From NCBI GenBank assembly GCA_013824265.1, contig PNNO01000004.1:1-64000 (forward strand): a stretch of 64,000 nucleotides of DNA, written 5' to 3'. Origin of the DNA: a bacterium (GTDB lineage: Bacteria; Patescibacteriota; Gracilibacteria; UBA1369; PNNO01). The translations under genes and the position numbers were made by a program. This document shows, piece after piece, positions 50,766 to 59,746 of the stretch. The first letter of the stretch is position 1, and every line of letters begins with the position of its first letter. The notes beneath the pieces were generated by a model, which had not been told where the DNA came from, did not search any database, and saw only the letters and a program-made list of their open reading frames with translations.

Positions 50766-51842
50766 ATGAGATTTCTAGGGGATGTAAGATCGAGGCTTGA
50801 GAAAAACGGAATTCCTTCATACAGGGCCAACCAGGTGTTTAAGGATCTTTTTGAAAAAGGCATTGGCAGCTATGATGACATGAAAACGCTTCCGTCAAAC
50901 GTTAAGGACTTCTTAAAGAATAATGTTCCGATATTTTCAATAGTCCCAAAAAAGGAAAGTACTTCTAAAGACGGTTCAACAAAAAAAATCCTTTTTGAAC
51001 TTAATGATGGTGAGCTGATTGAGGCGGTTTTAATGAAATTTGATGACGGGAGAAATACGGTGTGTGTTTCAAGTCAGGTCGGATGCATGATGAATTGTAA
51101 ATTTTGTGCAACAGGCCAGCTCTCTTTTAAGAGAAATCTGACTTATGAAGAAATCGCGGATCAGGTTCTATATTTTGCCACTTTATTAAAGAAAACAAAG
51201 GAATATGTTACCCATGTTGTTTATATGGGCATGGGAGAGCCGTTTCTTAACTACACAGAGGTAGCAAAATCAATCGATATGTTAAGAGATGATGCCGCAC
51301 TTAATATGGGGTCAAGAAGTATAACGGTATCAACATGTGGAATTGTTCCGGAAATAAAAAGGTTCGCAGAGCAGTTTAAACAGGTTAATCTTGCTGTAAG
51401 TTTACACGCTCCATCCGATGAAGTGCGTAACGAAATTATGCCAATATCAACAAAATATCCTTTGGAGGAGTTAATTGAGGCTTGCAAGACTTATACTGAA
51501 ATTACTCACAGAAGGATAACTTTTGAATATGTTATGCTTGATGGTGTAAATGACAAAGAGAGGCATGCATATCAGCTTGCGGTTCTTCTTAGGGGGTTAC
51601 TTTGTCTTGTTAACATAATTCCTTATAATGAAACCTCAATTAAAGGTATAAAGGGATCCCAGAAAAGTAAAATCGATAAATTCAGAAGCATATTGGATTC
51701 AAATCATATACAGGTTACAGTAAGAGTGAGCCTTGGAAAGGATATAGATGCCGCATGTGGACAATTGGCACGTAAAAATAAATTATCAATTAACTCAAAT
51801 AATCATGGAGGAAGAAAGCAAAAAGATTCAGGTAAAGTTTGA
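50766..51842 (+). CDS. rlmN: 23S rRNA (adenine-2503-C2)-methyltransferase RlmN
   Basis: RlmN is a radical-SAM enzyme that methylates A2503 of 23S rRNA and A37 of some tRNAs. The cluster motif CMMNCKFCATGQ (C-x3-C-x2-C), the GMGEPF segment and the catalytic Cys near the end (DAACGQLA) are present. The ATG at 50766 (MRFLGDVRSRLEKNGIPSYRANQVF) is chosen over an upstream TTG at 50730. Length 358 is normal. The last 38 bp overlap the start of the DUF3467 gene. Confidence 0.95.
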   Translation: MRFLGDVRSRLEKNGIPSYRANQVFKDLFEKGIGSYDDMKTLPSNVKDFLKNNVPIFSIVPKKESTSKDGSTKKILFELNDGELIEAVLMKFDDGRNTVCVSSQVGCMMNCKFCATGQLSFKRNLTYEEIADQVLYFATLLKKTKEYVTHVVYMGMGEPFLNYTEVAKSIDMLRDDAALNMGSRSITVSTCGIVPEIKRFAEQFKQVNLAVSLHAPSDEVRNEIMPISTKYPLEELIEACKTYTEITHRRITFEYVMLDGVNDKERHAYQLAVLLRGLLCLVNIIPYNETSIKGIKGSQKSKIDKFRSILDSNHIQVTVRVSLGKDIDAACGQLARKNKLSINSNNHGGRKQKDSGKV

Positions 51843-52071
51843 TCAGGCTCAGGAGATAGGCGTTTATAGCAACGCTGTTTCCGTGCATGTTAATAAGAAT
51901 GAAATGGTTTTTGATTTTGGTTATATACTTCCAAATATAAAGCCTACGACCATTAAAGTTGCAAGCAGAGTTAACTTAAGTCATGAAACAGCTGAGAGTT
52001 TTTTAAAAATTCTTTCAAATGCAGTGCTTGATTTGAAAAATAAGAAAAAACTTTCTAACGAAGAGAAGTAG
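51805..52071 (+). CDS. DUF3467 family protein
   Basis: An 88-residue protein matching the DUF3467 pattern (YSNAVSVHVNKNEMVFDFG and SRVNLSHETAESFLKILSNAV). The function of the family is unknown. The ATG at 51805 is chosen over one at 51748, because the upstream stretch lies inside rlmN and is not conserved. Its stop codon is followed, without a gap and in the same frame, by the DTD remnant. Confidence 0.8.
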   Translation: MEEESKKIQVKFDQAQEIGVYSNAVSVHVNKNEMVFDFGYILPNIKPTTIKVASRVNLSHETAESFLKILSNAVLDLKNKKKLSNEEK

Positions 52072-52158
52072 ATGAAAGTATTAATTCGCAGATTTGGAGT
52101 GATGATGGACGTTGAATTGATCAACGACGGGCCGGGGACCTTTATGATTGAATCTTAG
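52072..52158 (+). pseudogene. C-terminal remnant of D-aminoacyl-tRNA deacylase (dtd)
   Basis: The 28-codon ORF ends with FGVMMDVELINDGPGTFMIES. This matches the C-terminal strand of DTD, where relatives read like FAADMQVSLVNDGPVTFWL, including the NDGP motif with the conserved Gly-Pro pair. DTD is normally about 145-150 residues, so four fifths of it are missing and no catalytic N-terminal part is found upstream. It begins immediately after the DUF3467 stop codon and lies 63 bp before the AT-rich cfa gene. A decayed gene or a recombination scar is the simplest reading; expression as a fusion by stop readthrough is possible but speculative. Confidence 0.65.
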
Positions 52159-52202
52159 TTGGAATCTGATAATATGCCTTTGATATTTATTTTTAAATTT
52201 GT

Positions 52203-52218
52203 CTAATTACTAAATTAG
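52203..52218. promoter_or_regulatory. Inverted repeat directly ahead of cfa
   Basis: CTAATT and AATTAG are exact inverted repeats around ACTA, ending three bases before the cfa ATG. It would hide the ribosome-binding region in a weak hairpin or serve as a binding site. AT-only stems are weak, so functional value is uncertain. Confidence 0.35.
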
Positions 52219-52221
52219 ATT

Positions 52222-53340
52222 ATGAGTCATAAAGATGTAGTAGAAGATTTATTTGATATTGCAGGGATAAAATTGAATGGTAAAAATCCATGGGATGTTC
52301 AAGTGAAAAATTCCAAACTTTATAAGAGATTGATCAGTCAGGGATCCTTGGGATTTGGAGAGGCATACATGGATGGTTGGTGGGATGTAAAAAGTGTTGA
52401 TCAGCTATGTTTTAGGATTTTGAGATCAAATACGGAGAAAAACAAGAAAGTGATAATGAATCTTAAAAATTTTGTTTATATCTTGCATGCGAATTTGATG
52501 AATATGCAAACTAAAACAAGATCACTTAAGGTTGGAAAAATTCATTACGACGTTGGGAATAAACTTTATAAACTTATGCTTGGGAAACATATGGCTTATT
52601 CCTGTGGGTATTGGAAAAATGCAAAGAATCTAGATGAGGCTCAGGAGGCTAAATTAGATTTAATTTGTAAAAAATTAAAATTGAAACCTGGTATGAAAGT
52701 TTTAGATATTGGATGTGGTTGGGGAACTTTTGCTAAGTTTGCAGCAGAAAGATATAAGGTTGAAGTTGTTGGTATAACTATATCAAAAGAACAATTAAAA
52801 TATGCGAAGGAACACTGTAAAGGTTTGCCTGTTGAAATAAAATTACAAGATTATCGTAATGTTAAGGGTCAATTTGATCGCATATTAAGCATTGGAATGT
52901 TTGAGCATATTGGTAATAAAAATTATAGAGTGTATATGGAGATTGTGCATAAACATTTAAAAGAGGATGGGATTTCTTTGTTACATACAATTGGTGCTAA
53001 TATTTCCAGTAAGACTATTGATCCATGGCTAAATAAATATATTTTCCCAAATGCAGTGATGCCTTCTATGAAACAAATTTCAACTGCTGCAGAAGGATTG
53101 TTTGTTATGGAAGATTGGCATAATTTTGGGCTTGATTATGATAAAACATTAATGGCTTGGTTTAAGAATTTTGATAAAAATTGGGATAAGCTTAAAAATG
53201 ATTACGATGAAAGATTTTATAGGATTTGGAAGTACTATTTGCTAAGCTGTGCTGCCGGATTCAGGGCACGTACTATTAATCTCTGGCAAATTGTTCTTAC
53301 AAAAAGAGGGTTGTTGGAAGGCTATGAATCTGTACGTTAA
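52222..53340 (+). CDS. cfa: Cyclopropane-fatty-acyl-phospholipid synthase
   Basis: Cfa uses SAM to turn the double bonds of membrane lipid chains into cyclopropane rings. The SAM-binding LDIGCGWGTFAKFAA, KVGKIHYDVGNKLYKLMLG, MAYSCGYWKNAKNLDEAQ and MFEHIGNKNY segments are typical, and 372 residues is normal length. The gene is visibly more AT-rich than its neighbours in third positions and stands next to the dtd remnant, both of which point to acquisition by transfer. Patescibacteria usually lack fatty-acid synthesis, so the enzyme may modify lipids taken from a host or from other cells. Confidence 0.93.
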   Translation: MSHKDVVEDLFDIAGIKLNGKNPWDVQVKNSKLYKRLISQGSLGFGEAYMDGWWDVKSVDQLCFRILRSNTEKNKKVIMNLKNFVYILHANLMNMQTKTRSLKVGKIHYDVGNKLYKLMLGKHMAYSCGYWKNAKNLDEAQEAKLDLICKKLKLKPGMKVLDIGCGWGTFAKFAAERYKVEVVGITISKEQLKYAKEHCKGLPVEIKLQDYRNVKGQFDRILSIGMFEHIGNKNYRVYMEIVHKHLKEDGISLLHTIGANISSKTIDPWLNKYIFPNAVMPSMKQISTAAEGLFVMEDWHNFGLDYDKTLMAWFKNFDKNWDKLKNDYDERFYRIWKYYLLSCAAGFRARTINLWQIVLTKRGLLEGYESVR

Positions 53341-53363
53341 ATTTTAAATAATAATTTAAAACT

Positions 53364-54758
53364 ATGGATGAAAAAAATGATTTAATGGAGAAGGTGGTTT
53401 CACTTTGCAAGAGAAGGGGATTTGTGTTTCAAGGGTCGGAAATTTATGGAGGATTGGCTAATACTTGGGATTTAGGGCCGCTTGGCGCGGAGCTTAAAAA
53501 CAACGTTTTGCGCGCTTGGTGGAAATTTTTCGTGCACTCAAGAAGAGATGTCGTTGGAATTGACGCGGCCATTTTTATGAACCCTAAAGTATGGGAAGCT
53601 TCCGGTCACGTTGCTAACTTTAATGATGCACAGGTCGATTGTAAGGATTGCAAAAAAAGACATAGAGCCGATCATCTAATTGAAGATTCTCTTAAAGATA
53701 TTAAAGTTGAGGGCCTTACTCCGGCTGATTTAACGAAAATTATCGTAGAAAATGGGATAAAGTGCCCGAATTGCGGTTCGAAAAACTTTACAGAGGTAAG
53801 AACATTTAATCTTTTGTTTCAAACTCATATAGGTCCAACTGCAAACGATAATGAGCCTGTTTACCTTAGAGGAGAAATAGCTCAGGGAATGTTTGTAAAC
53901 TTTAAAAATGTACTAAATACAACACGTAAAAAAATTCCTTTTGGAATTGCTTCGGCCGGGAAAGCTTTTAGAAACGAGATTACTCCGGGGAATTTTATAT
54001 TCAGAACTCTTGAATTCGATTTGATGGAATTTGAGTATTTTATTAAAGAAGAAATGTGGGAAGAAAAGTTCGAATATTGGCTTGATGAAATGCATAAGTG
54101 GCTCGACCTTGTTGGTATCCGAAAAGAAAATACTCGCGTTAGGGAGCACACTAAAGATGAACTTTCTCACTATTCAAAGCGAACAGTCGATATTGAATAC
54201 AACACACCGTTTGGGTGGAAAGAGCTTTACGGACTTGCATATAGAACGAATTTTGATCTTACAAGGCATTCGGAAAGTAGCGGACAGGACTTAAATTACT
54301 TTGATCAGGAAACAGGTGAAAAGTTCATTCCACATGTTCTTGAGCCGACTTTTGGTTTAAGCAGAACACTTCTTATGATTCTTTTGGATTCATATAACGA
54401 AGAAGAGATTGAAGATTCAAACGGCAATAAGGAAACAAGGATTGTCCTTAAATTAAAACCAAGTATTGCTCCGTTTAAGGCCGCAATATTGCCATTAATG
54501 AAAAAACAGGAGTTGTTGGATAAATCCGATCAGATATTTGATCTTCTTAAGAACGATCTTGCTTTGGATTTTGATGTAACCGGAAGTATAGGAAAGAGAT
54601 ACAGAAGGCAGGATGAAATAGGTACTCCTTTTGCAATTACCGTTGATTATGATTCACTTGAGGATAACGCGGTTACAGTTAGGGACAGAGATACCGCAAA
54701 ACAGGAAAGAGTTAAGATTGACGAACTATTGTCTTATTTAAGGGAAAAAACGAGATAG
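53364..54758 (+). CDS. glyS: Glycyl-tRNA synthetase (homodimeric type)
   Basis: A class II GlyRS of the alpha-2 type, unrelated to the alpha2beta2 enzyme. It has KRRGFVFQGSEIYGGLANTWDLGPLG at the start, GIASAGKAFRNEITPGNFIFRTLEF (motif 2), GWKELYGLAYRTNFDLTRHS, motif 3 EPTFGLSRT, and the C-terminal anticodon domain ending in REKTR. Two Cys pairs (CKDC and CPNC) form a zinc-ribbon-like insertion near 95-140. Length 464 is typical for bacteria. Confidence 0.95.
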   Translation: MDEKNDLMEKVVSLCKRRGFVFQGSEIYGGLANTWDLGPLGAELKNNVLRAWWKFFVHSRRDVVGIDAAIFMNPKVWEASGHVANFNDAQVDCKDCKKRHRADHLIEDSLKDIKVEGLTPADLTKIIVENGIKCPNCGSKNFTEVRTFNLLFQTHIGPTANDNEPVYLRGEIAQGMFVNFKNVLNTTRKKIPFGIASAGKAFRNEITPGNFIFRTLEFDLMEFEYFIKEEMWEEKFEYWLDEMHKWLDLVGIRKENTRVREHTKDELSHYSKRTVDIEYNTPFGWKELYGLAYRTNFDLTRHSESSGQDLNYFDQETGEKFIPHVLEPTFGLSRTLLMILLDSYNEEEIEDSNGNKETRIVLKLKPSIAPFKAAILPLMKKQELLDKSDQIFDLLKNDLALDFDVTGSIGKRYRRQDEIGTPFAITVDYDSLEDNAVTVRDRDTAKQERVKIDELLSYLREKTR

Positions 54759-54863
54759 GAATTATAAAATCGAATCTAAATCAATCAACAGTTGATAAGT
54801 TGTAAGTTTGGCTTATTTGTGCTAAAATATATAGAAAATAAAAAATAAATACAAAAACAACAT

Positions 54864-57401
54864 ATGTGGGACGTATCTTTAAATAACGCTTTGTGGTGGA
54901 CAGTGATTGCTTTGGTCCTGTTTTTTGGCTTTAGATACCTGGTGCAGACTTTTCGTTATCTTGTGGCGCTTAGACAGACAAAGCATCTTGTTTATATGAA
55001 GATAACTCTTCCAAGAAACGATACCCAGAAGGATAAAGATAAAGATACGGAAAAAGATTTTAAAGAGAAGATAGGTATAATGGATCAGTTTTACAGAAAC
55101 ATCCATGAGATACGCGAACTTACTTTAAGTAACAGGATAATAAATTTTATATTCAACCTTGATGTTGTTTCGTTTGAATTGGTTGCGCAGAATAAGCAAA
55201 TAGATTTCTATGTTGTTACTTATCGTCGTTATGAAAGTCTTATAGAAAAGCAGATCACTTCTTATTATCCTGATGCTGACGTAGAGTACGTTAAAGGTTA
55301 TGAGGCGTTTCCAAAAGGATATAAACTTAGGGCTCATTACGCGTACTTGTTGAAGGATAATGCCTATCCTATTAAAACGTACAAGAAGATTGAAAATGAT
55401 CCGTTGAATGATCTTACGAATGTACTTTCAAAGTTGGAGGAAGACGATAGAGCGATATTTCAGTTTGTTATAAGTCCGATATCCGACAAATGGAGGAAGA
55501 GGGCGGAAAAAGTTGGTACCGCTTTATTCTTGGGTAAAAGTTCAAAAGGCGGGTTTGCAAAAATCCCTATTCTTGGTTGGATTTTTACAGCTTTCCAAGC
55601 TCTTTTGTTTGGATACGACAGGGTTCAAAAAGAAATGAACACCGGGGCTCCGGAAGGTAGTCAGTATGTAAGAATGCTTCAAACAACGGAAGAAACTGCA
55701 AAGCAAATAGGTGAGAAATCCGATCAGGTTGGTTTTGACGTAGTTGTAAGAATTATTGCGACATCAAAAACGGAAACTCAGGCATATAAAATAGCAACTA
55801 ATATGATTCTTGCGCTAAACCTCTTTAAAGATGCTTCTTCGAACTGGTTTCAGACAAGAAGGATGATATTTTTTGATTCGTTAAACGACAAACTTCTTTT
55901 TCATGCATTTAAAAACAGATTGCAGGCGTTTAAGTTAATCCCGTTTATACGTGAGAGAAGTTCAATTATGGTTCCGGAAGAGCTTGCGGGAATGTATCAT
56001 TTCCCAAACAGTAGATATAACTATACTCCTGTAATTAGATGGCTTCAGTATAAAGTTTTACCTGCTCCGGTGGATCTTCCGGAGGAAGGTATTTATCTTG
56101 GAGACAATGTTTACAGAGGAGTTAAAAGAAAAGTTCGCATGTTAAAAGATGACAGAACAAGACATCAATATATCATTGGAAAGTCCGGTTCCGGTAAATC
56201 CGCGTTCATAAGCTTTATGGCAAGACAGGATATTGCCAGTGGGGCCGGTGTTTGTGTTGTAGATCCACATGGAGATCTTATTGAGGACGTACTGGCTCAT
56301 GTGCCAAAAGAAAGAGCAAAAGATGTAATTTTATTTAATCCGTCAGATCAGGAAAGACCGATGGGACTTAATATCCTTGAAGTTAAAACACCTGAAGAAC
56401 AGGATCTTGCCTCGAGTCAGGCTACCGAAATTTTTATTAAGCTGTTTGGTGATGAAATCTTCGGGCCTCGTATCCAGCACTACTTTAGGAATGCATGTTT
56501 AACTCTTATGGAAGATGAAGAAGAGGGAGCAACATTGATTGATGTTCCAAGAATTTTCGTTGATGACGACTTTATGAAATATAAGGTGGCAAAAGTACGT
56601 AATCCGGTTGTTCGTTCGTTTTGGGAGCATGAATATGCGCATACTGGAGAAAGGGAAAGACAAGAAATGATCCCGTATTTCTCCTCCAAATTTGGGCCGT
56701 TTATTACAAACTCAATAATGCGTAATACAATAGGTCAAACCAAATCAGCGTTCAATTTTAGGGAGGTTATGGATAACCAAAAGATCCTACTTATAAACCT
56801 TTCAAAAGGTAAAATAGGGGATTTGAATACACAGCTTCTTGGACTTATAGTTGTTGCCAGAATACAGATGGCGGCAATGAGTAGGGCGGATATGCCTGAA
56901 GATCAGCGAAAAGATTTCTATCTGTACGTGGATGAGTTTCAGAACTTTGCTACGGACAGTTTTTGCTCCATTCTTTCCGAAGCCAGAAAATACAGATTGG
57001 CGCTTATTATGGCTCACCAATATATAAAGCAGCTTGAAAAGAAGCAGGATACTTCAATAAGAGATGCGGTTTTTGGTAACGTTGGTACTATGATGTCGTT
57101 TAAAGTTGGCGCAGATGATGCCGAATATATGGCAAGGGAATACGCTCCGGTATTAACCGAATCGGATGTTTTGGGTATAGCAAACTTCAAAGCTTATATT
57201 AAATTAAATATAAAAAATACTACATCAAGACCATTTTCTCTTGAAACAATTTGGGATCAGTCAGGCAGAAATCAAAAAGTCGCTGAAATTGTAAGAGAAT
57301 ATTCAAGAATGAAATATGGTCGAAAAAGGGAGTTTGTGGATCAGGAAATAGCCGCACGTATAGGTATTGATTTAACCTCAGATGAACCAACTGCAAAATA
57401 A
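54864..57401 (+). CDS. VirD4/HerA-like membrane ATPase (copy B)
   Basis: Same layout as copy A (32250-34715): one membrane segment near the N terminus (about 12-36), an unknown 350-residue domain (with EKQITSYYPDADVEYV matching EKQLTSFYPDCFIEKT in copy A), and a RecA-like motor with GKSGSGKSA (about 438-446), VDPHGDLIEDV, FYLYVDEFQNF and EARKYRLALIMAHQY. The two copies share a clear common origin along the whole length. Copy B heads a rightward unit with an LCP-family gene and a DsbA-like lipoprotein, which suggests a link to the cell envelope. Confidence 0.8.
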   Translation: MWDVSLNNALWWTVIALVLFFGFRYLVQTFRYLVALRQTKHLVYMKITLPRNDTQKDKDKDTEKDFKEKIGIMDQFYRNIHEIRELTLSNRIINFIFNLDVVSFELVAQNKQIDFYVVTYRRYESLIEKQITSYYPDADVEYVKGYEAFPKGYKLRAHYAYLLKDNAYPIKTYKKIENDPLNDLTNVLSKLEEDDRAIFQFVISPISDKWRKRAEKVGTALFLGKSSKGGFAKIPILGWIFTAFQALLFGYDRVQKEMNTGAPEGSQYVRMLQTTEETAKQIGEKSDQVGFDVVVRIIATSKTETQAYKIATNMILALNLFKDASSNWFQTRRMIFFDSLNDKLLFHAFKNRLQAFKLIPFIRERSSIMVPEELAGMYHFPNSRYNYTPVIRWLQYKVLPAPVDLPEEGIYLGDNVYRGVKRKVRMLKDDRTRHQYIIGKSGSGKSAFISFMARQDIASGAGVCVVDPHGDLIEDVLAHVPKERAKDVILFNPSDQERPMGLNILEVKTPEEQDLASSQATEIFIKLFGDEIFGPRIQHYFRNACLTLMEDEEEGATLIDVPRIFVDDDFMKYKVAKVRNPVVRSFWEHEYAHTGERERQEMIPYFSSKFGPFITNSIMRNTIGQTKSAFNFREVMDNQKILLINLSKGKIGDLNTQLLGLIVVARIQMAAMSRADMPEDQRKDFYLYVDEFQNFATDSFCSILSEARKYRLALIMAHQYIKQLEKKQDTSIRDAVFGNVGTMMSFKVGADDAEYMAREYAPVLTESDVLGIANFKAYIKLNIKNTTSRPFSLETIWDQSGRNQKVAEIVREYSRMKYGRKREFVDQEIAARIGIDLTSDEPTAK

Positions 57402-58518
57402 ATATGACGGGAACGTGAAAGATGGTAATCGCATACTTTTGTTTGGCGTAATTGCTGCAATGTTAATAGGTATGTTTGGTATTGGTATTGGGATTAAAGG
57501 GATAAAGGAGGATATTCTTAAGAAAGATATTCAAATCAATTCAATGGCGGAGGAAATTGGTGAGCTTAAAGAAGAAAACCAGTATCTTTATCAGAATGTT
57601 CTTTTGAATATTCAAGGTTCGTTGTATGAGGCCGCCAATAATGATGCACCAGATAATGAAGAGCCAGATAACGAAGAGCCAGATAACGAAGAGCCAGATA
57701 ACGAAGAGCCAAAACCTGAGCCGGTTGTTGTTATTGAGCCGGAGGAAGAAAAACCAATAACAGTTAATTATTCGTCCGATATTTTCACGATTCTTATTTT
57801 GGGAACAAATGAAAATCTTACGGATACAATTATATTGGCCGCAATAAATCCATCAAAAGAAACAATAACTCTGATAAGTTTTCCGCGTGATCTTTATGTT
57901 AACGGTAGAAAAATTAACAGTATTTACAGTGCTTACGGTATAGAAAAAATAAAGCAGGATTTAAATACGTTGTCCGGACTTGAAATTGATAAATATGTTG
58001 TTTTTGATTTTTCAGCGTTTAAAGAAGTTGTTGATATATTGGGTGGAATTGATGTCTATGTGAAAGAGGAAATTAACGATCCATACTTCCCGACCGCTAA
58101 CAACGGATATACAAAGTACAGTATAGACGAAGGATCACATCATATGGATGGAGAACAGGCTTTGATGTATGCAAGGAGTAGGAAAACGACAAGTGATTTT
58201 GACAGAAGTAAACGTCAACAGCAGGTTATTCAGGCAATAAGAGTTAAGGTTAAGATGCTTGATTTGTTGTCGGATATCGATAAAGCGGTAAATATCTACG
58301 GCGTTGTAATAAAAAACATAAAAACCGATATTGGCGTATTTGAAGTGCTTGGTTATCTTGAAAGTTATAAAAATTATGCGATAGAAAGCGGGAATGTTAT
58401 AAGTGATGCGAATTTTCTATATTCATCCAAAACAGTTAACGGCCAGTACATTCTTCTTCCAAAGGCAGGAGATTACACTGATATTAAAAAGGCAATCTCT
58501 ATATTGATAAATGAGTAA
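57382..58518 (+). CDS. LytR-CpsA-Psr (LCP) family protein
   Basis: LCP enzymes attach polymers such as teichoic acids or capsules from lipid carriers to peptidoglycan. After a membrane segment (about 18-38), a short coiled coil and an acidic PDNEE repeat stretch (about 90-110), the LCP domain follows: FTILILGTNENLTDTIIL, SFPRDLYVNGRKINS, DFSAFKEVVDILGGIDVYV, and GEQALMYARSRKTTSDFDRSKRQQQVI with the arginines and Asp of the active site. The start codon at 57382 lies 20 bp inside the VirD4-like gene, so the two are translationally linked. A cluster of dTDP-sugar genes at 1.7-6.5 kb could provide substrates. Confidence 0.9.
   Translation: MNQLQNKYDGNVKDGNRILLFGVIAAMLIGMFGIGIGIKGIKEDILKKDIQINSMAEEIGELKEENQYLYQNVLLNIQGSLYEAANNDAPDNEEPDNEEPDNEEPDNEEPKPEPVVVIEPEEEKPITVNYSSDIFTILILGTNENLTDTIILAAINPSKETITLISFPRDLYVNGRKINSIYSAYGIEKIKQDLNTLSGLEIDKYVVFDFSAFKEVVDILGGIDVYVKEEINDPYFPTANNGYTKYSIDEGSHHMDGEQALMYARSRKTTSDFDRSKRQQQVIQAIRVKVKMLDLLSDIDKAVNIYGVVIKNIKTDIGVFEVLGYLESYKNYAIESGNVISDANFLYSSKTVNGQYILLPKAGDYTDIKKAISILINE
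57649..57708 (+). repeat. Four tandem copies of a 15-bp unit inside the LCP gene
   Basis: CCAGATAAYGAAGAG occurs at 57649, 57664, 57679 and 57694 in head-to-tail order, encoding the pentapeptide PDNEE. The unit keeps the frame. The acidic stretch lies outside the membrane, between anchor and LCP domain, and its length may vary between strains. Confidence 0.85.
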
Positions 58519-58563
58519 TTTTGGGGCATAATAGTACCCGAAAATATTAATCAACTTATTTAT

Positions 58564-59172
58564 ATGAGAAAAATACTATCTTCTTTGGCAGTATTTGTTT
58601 TTATATTTTCCGGTTGCTCTAACGATGACGGTTCAAATATAACAGTTGCTCCTGAAACAGACGTAACTTATTCAAAAGGCAACGCAAATGCAAAAGTTGT
58701 TATAACGGTATACAGTGACTATGAGTGCCAATTTTGTGCCATGTTTGCAATGCAGACACTTCCTCAATTGCAAAACGATTATATTGAAACCGGCAAAGTA
58801 AGACTTGTGTTCAAGGACTATCCTATTCAAAATCATGAGTTTGCACAGAAGGCTAGTGAAGCAACTTATTGTGCCGGGGAACAAAAAGAGGATCTTTTTT
58901 GGCAGATGCACGTAGATTTGTTTGCCGATCAAAAAAACATTTCCCGTGAAAATTTAACAGAGTTGGCAAAAAAATATGAAATGAATGTGCAGGCTTTTGA
59001 TACATGCCTGGATTCAAATAAGTATAGAAATTTGGTTTTAAGAAATAAAGGTGAAGGAAAGGGCAGGGGAGTTACATCCACTCCAACCATATTTATAAAC
59101 GATACAAAATTTTCGGGCGTTCAGCCTTATGAAAACATGAAAAAGGCAATTGAAGCGGAGCTCACAAAGTAA
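58564..59172 (+). CDS. DsbA-like thioredoxin-fold lipoprotein
   Basis: A lipoprotein signal with lipobox FSGC is followed by a DsbA/thioredoxin_4 fold: the active-site C-x2-C in YECQFCAM (about residue 55), the helical insertion around 95-145 and cis-Pro in VTSTPTIF. It is expected to form or repair disulfides on the outer side of the membrane. It ends the rightward VirD4-like B / LCP group, and its stop codon directly adjoins the stop of the convergent carS-like gene. Confidence 0.88.
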   Translation: MRKILSSLAVFVFIFSGCSNDDGSNITVAPETDVTYSKGNANAKVVITVYSDYECQFCAMFAMQTLPQLQNDYIETGKVRLVFKDYPIQNHEFAQKASEATYCAGEQKEDLFWQMHVDLFADQKNISRENLTELAKKYEMNVQAFDTCLDSNKYRNLVLRNKGEGKGRGVTSTPTIFINDTKFSGVQPYENMKKAIEAELTK

Positions 59173-59733
59173 TTACCACCAAACTTTTTTTATCCCAAGT
59201 AAGTAAGCCAGTAGGTTTGCCAATGCCGAAAGCATCATTGATAAGATGATGATTATTATTATGTGTGAGGCGGAAGGTATGAATATTATTGAAACGAATA
59301 ATAAGGCCCCAAGAGGATAATCTATTTGATCAGCTATTGGCCATGATTGTCCGGATTTTTTCCCTATGCGTCTTTTTATAAAGCTTTCGAGAAGGTCCCC
59401 AATTAGGGCTCCGGTTCCAAGTAAAAATCCTATTAAAATAGAATTAAAAAGACTGTAATCAGTTAGATATATTGAGTGATTTGTTGTGCCGATATAAATA
59501 AAATGTTGTATGACTGCCATTATAACGGCACTTGAGATTCCCACAAAGAAACCTCTGGAGGTTTTTGATTCTCCGAACAATGATTCACCGTTAAGTTTTT
59601 TATTCCTGTCTATAGGAAAAGCTAAAGATTTAAAGACGTTTAATCTTGCGGCTATAATGGGAGAGGCATTTGATACGTATGCCGGAAGCATAAAATATAA
59701 TGCCTGAACAACAATTAACAATGAAAATTCCAT
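59173..59733 (-). CDS. CarS-like CDP-lipid synthase (DUF46 family)
   Basis: The protein has five or so hydrophobic segments and matches the CDP-archaeol synthase (CarS/DUF46) pattern: MLPAYVSNASPIIA, LFGESKTSRGF, GDLLESFIKRRIGKKSGQSWPIADQIDYPLGALL. In archaea CarS activates digeranylgeranylglyceryl phosphate with CTP; bacterial relatives are thought to activate other phosphatidic-acid-like lipids as an alternative to CdsA. The gene starts only 13 bp after the 3' end of tRNA-Met on the same strand, so its mRNA may be freed by tRNA 3' processing. PgsA-type enzymes at 59939-60970 and 62117-62674 could use its product. Confidence 0.85.
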   Translation of the reverse strand: MEFSLLIVVQALYFMLPAYVSNASPIIAARLNVFKSLAFPIDRNKKLNGESLFGESKTSRGFFVGISSAVIMAVIQHFIYIGTTNHSIYLTDYSLFNSILIGFLLGTGALIGDLLESFIKRRIGKKSGQSWPIADQIDYPLGALLFVSIIFIPSASHIIIIIILSMMLSALANLLAYLLGIKKVWW

Positions 59734-59746
59734 AGTTGAAGGATTT

